Assembly (NCBI GenBank): GCA_945897655.1
Contig: CAMDHB010000260.1
Coordinates: 1 to 5,099, forward strand
Length of the DNA stretch: 5,099 bases
From: Pseudorhodobacter antarcticus
GTDB taxonomy: Bacteria > Pseudomonadota > Alphaproteobacteria > Rhodobacterales > Rhodobacteraceae
Direction: 5' to 3'
A program made the position numbers and the translations under genes. Below the pieces are notes generated by a model. It worked only from the letters and a program-made list of their open reading frames with translations. It was not told where the DNA came from and did not search any database. Numbering within the stretch: position 1 is the stretch's first letter; the number at the start of each line of letters is the position of its first letter. Below, piece by piece: positions 1 through 5,099 of this stretch.

Positions 1-930
1 TTGGATACCAACCTCGGCCCATTGCACATCGTTCTAAGCCGCAGTCGCGTTACGGCGTCAAATCCACACCAGCTGCTGGTGTTAACCGCATTTGCCTCCC
101 TCCTAATGACTTTGGTTTCCTACATCTTCCTGCGCAACCAATTGTCCCCAATCACCCGGCTTGCAGCCGCGGCCGAGGCGTTTGGTCGAGGTCAGACCGT
201 TCCCTATCGCCCACGCGGCGCGTTGGAGGTCCGGGCCGCGGGCAATGCCTTTTTGGACATGCGGGCGCGGATCGAACGTCAGATTGATCAGCGCACCTTG
301 ATGTTGTCTGGTGTCAGCCATGACCTGCGCGGGCCCCTGACGCGGCTGAAACTTGGCCTCTCCCTCTTGCCCGAGGATGAGGATGAGGATACCGCAGCCT
401 TGCAAGGCGATGTCGAGGATATGTCACGGTTGGTTGATGAGTTTCTGGCATTCGCCCGTGGCGACGCGATGGAAGACAGCGCCGAGGTTGATCCCGCCGA
501 ACTTGTGGCGCGCGTGGTCGACAAGGCCCGGCGTGGCGGTTTGCACCTGTCCTTGGGCGAATGCTCGGGGTCCGGACGGGTTGAGATGCGGCCCCAGGCG
601 GTCACGCGGGCACTGGATAATCTGGTGGGCAACGCCCTGCGCTATGGCCACAATGCCGTCCTCAGCTACGCAATCACAGACCGCATCCTTCGCCTGACGG
701 TCGAAGATGATGGCCCCGGCATCCCCAAGGACAAGCGTGATGAAGCCGCTCTTCCCTTCACCCGGCTTGATGCGGCCCGTGACCCCAATAACGGCGGCGG
801 TGTCGGCCTTGGCCTGTCAATTGCTGCCGACATCGCCCGCACACATGGCGGTGTGCTGCGCCTGGGCGAAAGTGCGGCTCTCGGCGGCCTGAGGGCCGAT
901 CTTGTTATAAAGCGGCAGGGGCAACCCTGA
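1..930 (+). CDS. Sensor histidine kinase, EnvZ-like, C-terminal part (5' end outside window)
   Basis: This is the inner-membrane sensor half of a two-component system. It autophosphorylates on a conserved His and passes the phosphate to a response regulator, which is probably encoded upstream, outside the window. Residues below are counted from base 1. One transmembrane helix lies at about 25-44, followed by a HAMP linker at about 45-97 with its conserved Pro50. The HisKA H-box HDLRGPL starts at the phospho-acceptor His107. The HATPase_c domain follows: N-box Asn207/Asn211, G1 box DDGPGIP (236-242), F box around Phe253, and Gly-rich G2 box 265-273. The TTG at base 1 is probably not the true start, because family members have an N-terminal transmembrane helix and a periplasmic sensor domain before this point; residues 1-24 look like the end of that domain. 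The H-box has Gly111 where Thr is usual. The family call is secure; the signal and partner cannot be told. Confidence 0.93.
   Translation: MDTNLGPLHIVLSRSRVTASNPHQLLVLTAFASLLMTLVSYIFLRNQLSPITRLAAAAEAFGRGQTVPYRPRGALEVRAAGNAFLDMRARIERQIDQRTLMLSGVSHDLRGPLTRLKLGLSLLPEDEDEDTAALQGDVEDMSRLVDEFLAFARGDAMEDSAEVDPAELVARVVDKARRGGLHLSLGECSGSGRVEMRPQAVTRALDNLVGNALRYGHNAVLSYAITDRILRLTVEDDGPGIPKDKRDEAALPFTRLDAARDPNNGGGVGLGLSIAADIARTHGGVLRLGESAALGGLRADLVIKRQGQP
373..390 (+). repeat. Tandem hexanucleotide (GAGGAT)x3 inside the kinase gene
   Basis: Three perfect in-frame copies of GAGGAT encode Glu-Asp three times (residues 125-130). They fall in the turn between the two helices of the HisKA dimerisation domain. 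A gain or loss of a unit would keep the reading frame. The run is short and may be coincidental. Confidence 0.8.
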
Positions 931-961
931 CGTCACACTTCGCCTATGCCCACTTCGGCCG

Positions 962-1480
962 TCACGAGGTGAAATTGACCACCCAGACAGCCCACAATCC
1001 TTCACCTGCCTGGCCGATACCCACCTTGCGGGCGTCTTTGCGTAAAATGTTCTCACGGTGATGCGGCGAGGCCATCCAGGCCACCATTGCTTCCTCGGGC
1101 GTGCGGTAAAAGGACGCGTTGTTTTCGGCCACCATCGACGCCGTGATCCCACCCCGCCGCAACCGCTCGGACAGTTTTGACCCATCAGTTCCAACATGCC
1201 CGATGTCCTGCCTTGCCGAGGTTTCACACGCATAGGCATGGGAAACAGCAGAAATGGCTGCCGACAGAACCAGCGGTTCCAGTCCGGCCTTGGCCCGTTC
1301 CGCATTCATCAGGACGACCAGTTGCGGGGCATCACTTGCAGTTCTGGGTGGAACGGGGCAATTGGCCGTGGCTGGCCAGTCGCGCACCGGGCCCAGCGCA
1401 CCCGGTCGGATGGTGATCGGGATGCAAGCCGTCAAGGATAGCGTGATCAGGAAAGTGATTTGGATTGTCCCAAAGCGCAT
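962..1480 (-). CDS. CAP/SCP-domain (YkwD-like) lipoprotein
   Basis: A 172-residue protein with a hydrophobic leader (residues 8-18) ending in the lipobox LTAC, so Cys19 should be lipidated and the mature protein anchored to a membrane. After a short Pro-rich linker the CAP domain runs from about 53 to 170. Its four signature residues are present: His81, His95 (in GHVGTDG), Glu119 (in AEN) and His141 (in PHHRENIL), matching the HSxxM / SHxGxDG / GEN / GHRxNIL pattern of bacterial SCP-like proteins. The biochemical role of bacterial CAP proteins is mostly unknown, so no reaction is assigned. The Asn after Glu119 is followed by Asn-Ala rather than Ile-Ala, a mild variation. GAGGA (1490-1494 on the opposite strand) lies 9 bases before the ATG and supports this start. 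The gene ends 31 bases from the stop of the convergent kinase gene. Confidence 0.92.
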   Translation of the reverse strand: MRFGTIQITFLITLSLTACIPITIRPGALGPVRDWPATANCPVPPRTASDAPQLVVLMNAERAKAGLEPLVLSAAISAVSHAYACETSARQDIGHVGTDGSKLSERLRRGGITASMVAENNASFYRTPEEAMVAWMASPHHRENILRKDARKVGIGQAGEGLWAVWVVNFTS

Positions 1481-1506
1481 TTTATAAAGTCCTCATGCTG
1501 TCTGCG

Positions 1507-1537
1507 AAGATAAGTTGTGCCGCCCCAGACCAGTCAA
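1507..1537 (-). promoter_or_regulatory. Possible promoter of the CAP lipoprotein gene
   Basis: Read on the minus strand, TTGACT (1532-1537) is followed after 19 bases by TATCTT (1507-1512). The -35 is good, the -10 matches four of six consensus bases, and the spacer is longer than ideal. It would give a leader of roughly 20 bases before the ATG at 1480. The 69-base divergent gap must hold promoters for one or both flanking genes. The -35 region overlaps the probable ribosome binding site of the plus-strand gene. Confidence 0.3.
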
Positions 1538-1549
1538 GAAAGAAATGCG

Positions 1550-2179
1550 ATGTTTGATGGCGTGATGCGCAAGGTGATCGACCCATTTGTCAACGATTGG
1601 GGGCAAAAGCTGTCCGCCCGGGGGTGGAGCGCGGATGGCCTGACATTGGCGGGCCTTGGCCTTGGACTCGTGGCCAGCGGGTTCATCGCGTCGGGTCTGC
1701 CTGGATGGCTCGCCCTTTTGCCGCTGTTGGCGGGGCGGGTAGCCGACGGGCTGGACGGGGCGGTTGCCCGTGCCGGAACCAAGACCGACTTTGGCGGTTA
1801 CCTGGACATCATGGCCGATTTCCTGATCTACGGCGCAGTTCCCTTGGCCTTCGCCCTGCGCGACCCTGACGGCAACGCCCTTGCCGCCGCCTTTCTGCTG
1901 TTCAGCTTTTATGTGAATGGTGCCAGTTTTCTGGGCTATTCGGTCCTTGCGGAAAAACGTGGCCTTCAGACAACCTCGCGGGGCGTGAAATCACTCTATT
2001 TCACCTCTGGCTTGCTGGAGGGGACGGAAACGATCGTGTTCTTTTCGGCAATCTGCCTCTGGCCCTTGGCGTTTGCCCCGATGGCTTGGGTCTTTGGCGC
2101 CCTTTGCCTCGTGACCGCAGCCTCCAGATTGGCCCTCGCCCGGCGGGTCTTCACCACCAGCCCAACCGGACCCCTCTAG
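1550..2179 (+). CDS. CDP-alcohol phosphatidyltransferase family membrane protein, YnjF-like
   Basis: A 209-residue integral membrane enzyme of the family that transfers a phosphatidyl group from a CDP-linked lipid donor to an alcohol, in phospholipid synthesis. The full catalytic signature D-x2-DG-x2-AR-x7-G-x3-D-x3-D is present: Asp66, Asp69-Gly70, Ala73-Arg74, Gly82, Asp86 and Asp90. The aspartates bind the metal ions, and the last is the presumed catalytic base. Several hydrophobic segments surround it, starting at about residue 30. The overall pattern, including ADGLTLAG near the start, LDGAVAR, GGYLDI and the late GLLEGTETIVFF motif, closely resembles E. coli YnjF as I remember it (about 206 residues, substrate unknown) rather than PgsA or PssA. 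I chose ATG 1550, preceded by an AAGAAAG stretch; an in-frame GTG at 1517 would add 11 residues of unlikely, polar sequence. The acceptor alcohol cannot be read from the sequence. Confidence 0.9.
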   Translation: MFDGVMRKVIDPFVNDWGQKLSARGWSADGLTLAGLGLGLVASGFIASGLPGWLALLPLLAGRVADGLDGAVARAGTKTDFGGYLDIMADFLIYGAVPLAFALRDPDGNALAAAFLLFSFYVNGASFLGYSVLAEKRGLQTTSRGVKSLYFTSGLLEGTETIVFFSAICLWPLAFAPMAWVFGALCLVTAASRLALARRVFTTSPTGPL

Positions 2180-2199
2180 GCATGATCCGGCACAAACCG

Positions 2200-2232
2200 C
2201 CTTGCAGCGAAATTCCCCAGTGCCCTTGCAGC
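2200..2232. repeat. Direct repeat CCTTGCAGC upstream of clpP
   Basis: The 9-mer CCTTGCAGC occurs at 2200-2208 and again at 2224-2232, a period of 24 bases, in the 125-base gap before clpP. Each copy contains CTTG, the core of both housekeeping and heat-shock (RpoH) -35 elements. It could be a pair of promoter or regulator sites, or chance. Confidence 0.5.
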
Positions 2233-2254
2233 CCCCGGTGCGTGACACTAAGCT
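2226..2254 (+). promoter_or_regulatory. Possible clpP promoter
   Basis: TTGCAG (2226-2231) and TAAGCT (2249-2254) are separated by 17 bases. The -35 matches four of six consensus bases and the -10 three of six, as is common in GC-rich alphaproteobacteria. Transcription would start near 2261, leaving a leader of about 44 bases. clpP is often heat-induced, but no convincing RpoH -10 box was seen here. Confidence 0.3.
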
Positions 2255-2290
2255 TTGTGTAATCCTCTGGCGCTATGCGTCGGACCATCC

Positions 2291-2296
2291 AGGAGG
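2291..2296 (+). promoter_or_regulatory. Ribosome binding site of clpP
   Basis: A perfect AGGAGG ends 8 bases before ATG 2305. It decides the start: the upstream in-frame ATG at 2275 has no such site and would place this Shine-Dalgarno sequence inside the coding region. Confidence 0.92.
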
Positions 2297-2304
2297 CTAC
2301 CCGA

Positions 2305-2937
2305 ATGAAAGACCCGGTTTCGCAGTTCTACAACTTTATCATTCCGACCGTCGAAGAGACGAACGCGCGAGGGTCGATCCGCTACGACATCTTCTCCCGT
2401 CTGCTGAAAGAGCGGATCATTTTCGTCGCGGGCCCCATCCACGACGAAATGTCGACCGTGATCTGCGCCCAGTTGCTGTTTCTTGAGGCTGAGAATCCCT
2501 CCAAGGAAATCTCCATGTATATCAACAGCCCGGGCGGGGTCGTGACCTCGGGGATGTCGATCTATGACACAATGCAGTACATCCGCCCCAAGGTTTCCAC
2601 CCTGGTGATCGGGCAGGCTGCATCGATGGGCTCCTTGCTGCTGACAGCTGGCGAAAAGGGCATGCGTTTTTCCCTGCCCAACTCTCGCGTGATGGTGCAC
2701 CAGCCCTCAGGCGGCTATCAGGGTCAGGCGACCGACATCATGATCCACGCGCGCGAGACTGAAAAGCTCAAGCGCCGCCTGAACGAAATCTATGTAAAAC
2801 ACACCGGAAAGTCCTATGAGGCCGTCGAAGCCGCGCTGGAACGGGACAATTTCATGTCCGCCGACGAGGCAAAATCCTGGGGCCTGATCGACGAGGTTCT
2901 GGAAAGCCGCGGCAAGATGGACGACAAGGCAAAATAA
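2305..2937 (+). CDS. clpP: ATP-dependent Clp protease proteolytic subunit ClpP
   Basis: The serine peptidase subunit of ClpXP and ClpAP, a cytoplasmic tetradecameric chamber that degrades proteins fed in by an AAA+ partner. The protein has 210 residues, the usual length. The catalytic triad is complete: Ser107 in GQAASMGS, His132 in MVHQPSGG and Asp181 in ERDNFMS. The oxyanion-hole motif INSPGG (73-78) and the handle-region signature GGYQGQATDI (136-145) are present. By alignment with E. coli ClpP, the first ten or so residues (MKDPVSQFYN) would be a cleaved propeptide, with the mature chain beginning near Phe11; this is inference. clpX follows on the same strand after 101 bases that contain a hairpin. 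The short charged C-terminal tail is typical of alphaproteobacterial members. Confidence 0.99.
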   Translation: MKDPVSQFYNFIIPTVEETNARGSIRYDIFSRLLKERIIFVAGPIHDEMSTVICAQLLFLEAENPSKEISMYINSPGGVVTSGMSIYDTMQYIRPKVSTLVIGQAASMGSLLLTAGEKGMRFSLPNSRVMVHQPSGGYQGQATDIMIHARETEKLKRRLNEIYVKHTGKSYEAVEAALERDNFMSADEAKSWGLIDEVLESRGKMDDKAK

Positions 2938-2940
2938 GCG

Positions 2941-2978
2941 TTGCCCCCCGATCGTGCAAACAAGACGGGGGGCAATTT
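2941..2978 (+). terminator. Hairpin terminator or attenuator between clpP and clpX
   Basis: TTGCCCCCCG (2941-2950) and CGGGGGGCAA (2966-2975) form a perfect 10-bp stem, seven of the pairs G-C, with a 15-base loop, followed by TTT (2976-2978). It begins three bases after the clpP stop. The T tract is short, so termination is probably partial, and the stem could also protect the 3' end of clpP mRNA. A consensus-like TTGACA (2977-2982) overlaps the tail. Confidence 0.72.
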
Positions 2979-3027
2979 GACATTGTGGCGGCTTGGAGCT
3001 TGGCCTAAACTTGGGTCAAGCGGATGC

Positions 3028-3032
3028 AGAGG
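3028..3032 (+). promoter_or_regulatory. Ribosome binding site of clpX
   Basis: AGAGG lies 6 bases before ATG 3039 and only 3 before the adjacent in-frame ATG 3036. The spacing favours the second ATG, giving a protein that starts MANNSG. Confidence 0.75.
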
Positions 3033-3038
3033 TAAATG

Positions 3039-4304
3039 ATGGCAAACAACTCGGGCAGTGACAGCAAGAACACGCTCTACTGCTCCTTCTGCGGCAAAAG
3101 CCAGCATGAGGTGCGCAAGCTGATCGCGGGGCCCACCGTGTTCATCTGTGATGAATGCGTTGAACTGTGCATGGACATCATCCGCGAAGAGACCAAGACG
3201 ACTGGTCTCAAGGCGGCTGACGGTGTGCCGACGCCGCGCGACATCTGCAAGGTTCTTGATGACTATGTCATTGGCCAGATCCACGCCAAGCGCGTGCTGT
3301 CGGTGGCAGTGCACAACCACTACAAGCGCCTTAATCACGCCTCCAAGACCGACGTCGAGCTGTCCAAATCGAACATTCTGCTGATCGGCCCCACCGGTTG
3401 TGGCAAAACCCTGCTTGCTCAGACCTTGGCCCGCATCCTTGATGTGCCCTTCACGATGGCCGATGCCACCACGCTGACCGAAGCCGGTTACGTGGGCGAG
3501 GATGTGGAAAACATCATCCTCAAACTGCTCCAAGCCTCCGAATACAACGTCGAACGCGCCCAGCGCGGGATCGTCTATATCGACGAAGTCGACAAGATCA
3601 CTCGCAAGTCTGACAATCCCTCGATCACCCGTGATGTCTCGGGCGAGGGAGTGCAGCAGGCACTTTTGAAAATCATGGAAGGCACAGTGGCTTCGGTACC
3701 GCCGCAAGGTGGCCGCAAGCATCCTCAGCAGGAATTCCTGCAAGTGGATACCACCAACATCCTGTTCATCTGCGGCGGCGCATTTTCCGGTCTGGAAAAG
3801 ATCATCGCCCAGCGTGGCAAGGGCTCGGCCATCGGCTTTGGCGCCGATGTGAAGGACCCCGATGCGCGCGGGGCAGGGGAGTTGTTTGGCGAGTTGGAAC
3901 CGGAAGACCTGCTGAAATTCGGCCTGATCCCCGAATTCGTTGGCCGTCTGCCCGTCATCGCCACCCTGACCGACTTGGACGAAGCGGCGCTTGTCACAAT
4001 CCTGACCGAGCCGAAGAATGCCCTGGTCAAGCAGTATCAACGCCTGTTCGACATCGAAGGCGTCAAGCTGACCTTCACCGCCGACGCCCTGAATGCCATC
4101 GCCAAACGGGCGATCAAACGCAAGACCGGTGCCCGTGGCCTGCGGTCGATCATGGAAGACATCCTGCTGGACAGCATGTTCGAACTGCCCGGCATGGCAG
4201 ATATTTCCGAAATCGTCGTGAACGAAGAGGCCGTGAACAACGGCGCAAAACCGCTGATCGTGCATGCCGAGGTCAAGGAAAAGAAGTCGGTGACGGCGGG
4301 TTAA
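3039..4304 (+). CDS. clpX: ATP-dependent Clp protease ATP-binding subunit ClpX
   Basis: The hexameric AAA+ unfoldase that recognises tagged or adaptor-delivered proteins in the cytoplasm, unfolds them with ATP and threads them into ClpP. The protein has 421 residues, the normal length. The N-terminal zinc-binding domain has Cys15, Cys18, Cys37 and Cys40. Then come Walker A GPTGCGKT (117-124), the pore loop GYVG (150-153), Walker B ending in Asp182-Glu183, the RKH pore-entrance loop (226-228), the ClpP-docking IGF tripeptide (265-267), the arginine finger Arg303 in FVGRLP, and sensor 2 Arg366 in GARGLR. Every functional motif is intact. The IGF loop shows it is built to pair with the ClpP encoded just upstream. 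ATG 3039 is preferred to ATG 3036 on ribosome-site spacing, a one-residue difference. The zinc-binding domain would also receive adaptor proteins. Confidence 0.99.
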   Translation: MANNSGSDSKNTLYCSFCGKSQHEVRKLIAGPTVFICDECVELCMDIIREETKTTGLKAADGVPTPRDICKVLDDYVIGQIHAKRVLSVAVHNHYKRLNHASKTDVELSKSNILLIGPTGCGKTLLAQTLARILDVPFTMADATTLTEAGYVGEDVENIILKLLQASEYNVERAQRGIVYIDEVDKITRKSDNPSITRDVSGEGVQQALLKIMEGTVASVPPQGGRKHPQQEFLQVDTTNILFICGGAFSGLEKIIAQRGKGSAIGFGADVKDPDARGAGELFGELEPEDLLKFGLIPEFVGRLPVIATLTDLDEAALVTILTEPKNALVKQYQRLFDIEGVKLTFTADALNAIAKRAIKRKTGARGLRSIMEDILLDSMFELPGMADISEIVVNEEAVNNGAKPLIVHAEVKEKKSVTAG

Positions 4305-4325
4305 GCCCTTGCCATAACGCTGAAA

Positions 4326-4365
4326 CATCATGCAACCCGTGGTTGACGCTGCGGGTTTCATGTTG
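4326..4365 (+). terminator. Possible terminator hairpin after clpX
   Basis: AACCCG (4334-4339) pairs with CGGGTT (4352-4357) around a 12-base loop. CATG (4329-4332) pairs with CATG (4359-4362) outside a single C-T mismatch, and a further two pairs are possible at the base (4326-4327 with 4364-4365). No T tract follows, so intrinsic termination is uncertain; Rho-dependent ending is equally possible. The position, 21 bases after the clpX stop, fits a 3' end structure. Confidence 0.45.
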
Positions 4366-4391
4366 AGTTAAACTTGCACCTGAGCTACGCT
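4363..4391 (+). promoter_or_regulatory. Possible promoter of the RTX gene
   Basis: TTGAGT (4363-4368) and TACGCT (4386-4391) are 17 bases apart, matching four and three consensus positions. The start would fall near 4398, about 26 bases before the TTG codon. Its -35 touches the base of the hairpin behind clpX. It is weak evidence, but the RTX gene probably needs its own promoter. Confidence 0.28.
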
Positions 4392-4413
4392 TTTCATTCG
4401 TAGGTTGCGATTT

Positions 4414-4419
4414 GGAGAG
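4414..4419 (+). promoter_or_regulatory. Ribosome binding site of the RTX gene
   Basis: GGAGAG, with its GGAG core ending 6 bases before TTG 4424, supports this non-ATG start. The frame is open upstream only to 4367 (TGA at 4364-4366), and no in-frame ATG occurs before codon 109. Confidence 0.7.
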
Positions 4420-4423
4420 AGCT

Positions 4424-5099
4424 TTGGCCACCCTTTACACCTACGGCGATTTTGTCGCGCTGACACCGACCGAGTTTAACAGCTACAGCCTGATCCGCTA
4501 TTCGGCGGCCCAACTGGGATTGTCGGTATACGTTGGGTTCTCTGCTTCGGGCGCAGTTGATTTTTCGATCAAGCTTGGCGCAATTGCAGCCGAGATCGAC
4601 GGCTGGACTGGGGCCGATAAAATCACATCAGGCAGCGGCGCGGATTCGTTGTGGGGCAATTCAGGCAATGACTCCCTCTACGGTGGTTCGGGCGACGATC
4701 TGATCGTCGGAGACTGGGATGACGGCGTCGCCAGCGGGATCGACTGGATGTATGGCGGCGACGGCAATGACCAACTGATCGGCGGCCTGAACGTCGACGC
4801 CTTTTACGGCGGCAATGGTGACGATCTGTTTACGAGTGGTGATGCAACGCCCGGCAACGACAGCTTTTTTGGCGGCACCGGGGTCGACTCTGTCTCGGTG
4901 CGCGATGTTTTCAACAATGGGGTTTCGACGGTGGCGTTCAACCGCCTTGTCTTGAATGCCGCCGCAGGAGTTGAATTCTTTGCGCAAGACGACCGCGACA
5001 TGCGTCTGACCGGGACCGCGGGCAATGACCTGATCGATTTGTCTGGGGTGACCGCGCTGACTTGGAATGGTGCCAACTATGACGAAAAGATTGCCTTTG
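4424..5099 (+). CDS. RTX calcium-binding repeat protein, N-terminal part (3' end outside window)
   Basis: An open frame of 225 codons runs off the right edge. Residues 69-158 hold glycine- and aspartate-rich nonapeptides of the hemolysin type (GGxGxDxUx), which wrap into a calcium-bound beta-roll outside the cell. A further unit, GTAGNDLID, lies at 197-205. RTX proteins are normally exported by a type I system (ABC transporter, membrane fusion protein, TolC) through a C-terminal signal, which would lie beyond the window. Consistent with this, the N-terminus (MATLYTYGDF) shows no signal peptide. Residues 1-65 are not a domain I recognise, so adhesin, enzyme or surface-layer roles cannot be separated. 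The start is TTG with a GGAGAG site upstream; the Shine-Dalgarno spacing and the lack of any early in-frame ATG argue for it. It is co-directional with clpX but 119 bases away, and is probably a separate unit. Confidence 0.88.
   Translation, partial: MATLYTYGDFVALTPTEFNSYSLIRYSAAQLGLSVYVGFSASGAVDFSIKLGAIAAEIDGWTGADKITSGSGADSLWGNSGNDSLYGGSGDDLIVGDWDDGVASGIDWMYGGDGNDQLIGGLNVDAFYGGNGDDLFTSGDATPGNDSFFGGTGVDSVSVRDVFNNGVSTVAFNRLVLNAAAGVEFFAQDDRDMRLTGTAGNDLIDLSGVTALTWNGANYDEKIAF
4628..4897 (+). repeat. RTX nonapeptide repeat block
   Basis: At the protein level, seven nine-residue units keep strict register in groups: 69-77, 78-86 and 87-95; then after a 15-residue insert 111-119, 120-128 and 129-137; then after a 12-residue insert 150-158. 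Most units carry G-x-G-(N/D/A/V)-D followed by a hydrophobic residue; unit 120-128 is degenerate (Asn in place of the third Gly). The repeat is in the protein, and the DNA copies have diverged. Confidence 0.88.

Noticed and set aside
1..3. TTG at base 1 as the true start of the kinase
   Set aside because: The frame begins at the window edge and the protein would lack the first transmembrane helix and the periplasmic sensor expected in this family, so the gene is called partial.
931..961. A bidirectional terminator between the convergent kinase and CAP genes
   Set aside because: The 31-base gap holds only short direct repeats (CACTTCG at 936 and 951) and no inverted repeat able to form a stem.
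817..1305. A 162-codon minus-strand frame overlapping the kinase end and the CAP gene
   Set aside because: It is a frame-shifted shadow of the CAP gene, Arg/Pro/Trp-rich and without a signal peptide, whereas the chosen frame has a lipobox and the CAP motifs.
1517..1549. GTG 1517 as the start of the phosphatidyltransferase
   Set aside because: It has no good ribosome site and adds a polar stretch, unlike related proteins, which begin a few residues before the first conserved segment.
2275..2304. ATG 2275 as the start of clpP
   Set aside because: It would add ten residues and bury a perfect AGGAGG (2291-2296) that is ideally placed for ATG 2305.
2248..2700. A 150-codon minus-strand frame opposite clpP
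   Set aside because: It is antisense to a complete clpP and shows no domain or motif.
2814..4361. A 515-codon open frame on the minus strand opposite clpX
   Set aside because: It is antisense to an unquestionable clpX and arises from GC-rich codon bias. Its translation is His/Gln/Gly/Asp-rich with no recognisable domain, and it has no promoter or ribosome site of note.
4661..5076. Minus-strand frames of 108 and 90 codons opposite the RTX gene
   Set aside because: The plus frame shows a clear in-register RTX repeat pattern; the reverse frames mirror that repetitive DNA and carry no motif.

Overview
The window is chromosomal DNA from an alphaproteobacterium, most likely of the Rhodobacterales (Roseobacter/Paracoccaceae group). 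The basis is a GC-rich composition with strong third-position GC, the wording of ClpP and ClpX, the EnvZ-type kinase, and an RTX protein of the kind common in roseobacters. This placement is inference from recognised families, not a database result.

Layout from left to right. (1) 1-930, +: the C-terminal part of a membrane histidine kinase (last transmembrane helix, HAMP, HisKA, HATPase_c), cut by the window edge. (2) 962-1480, -: a small CAP/SCP-domain lipoprotein, convergent with the kinase. (3) 1550-2179, +: an integral membrane CDP-alcohol phosphatidyltransferase resembling E. coli YnjF, divergent from the lipoprotein gene across 69 bases. (4) 2305-2937, + and 3039-4304, +: clpP and clpX, the peptidase and the unfoldase of the ClpXP protease, separated by 101 bases that hold a perfect 10-bp GC-rich hairpin. 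(5) 4424-5099, +: the start of an RTX (calcium-binding nonapeptide repeat) protein with a TTG start codon, open at the right edge.

ClpP and ClpX form one machine: ClpX recognises, unfolds and threads substrates into the ClpP chamber. The hairpin between their genes suggests that clpX is at least partly uncoupled from clpP transcription. The kinase, the lipoprotein, the phosphatidyltransferase and the RTX protein all concern the envelope or the cell exterior, but nothing in the sequence ties them into one pathway. The window looks like ordinary core chromosome with an accessory-type RTX gene at its right end. No gene-free stretch exceeds 300 bases, and no tRNA, rRNA, CRISPR array or insertion sequence was seen. 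I found no convincing undescribed system. The points most worth checking are the Gly substitution in the kinase H-box, the clpP-clpX hairpin, the unknown substrate of the YnjF-like enzyme, and the RTX gene.
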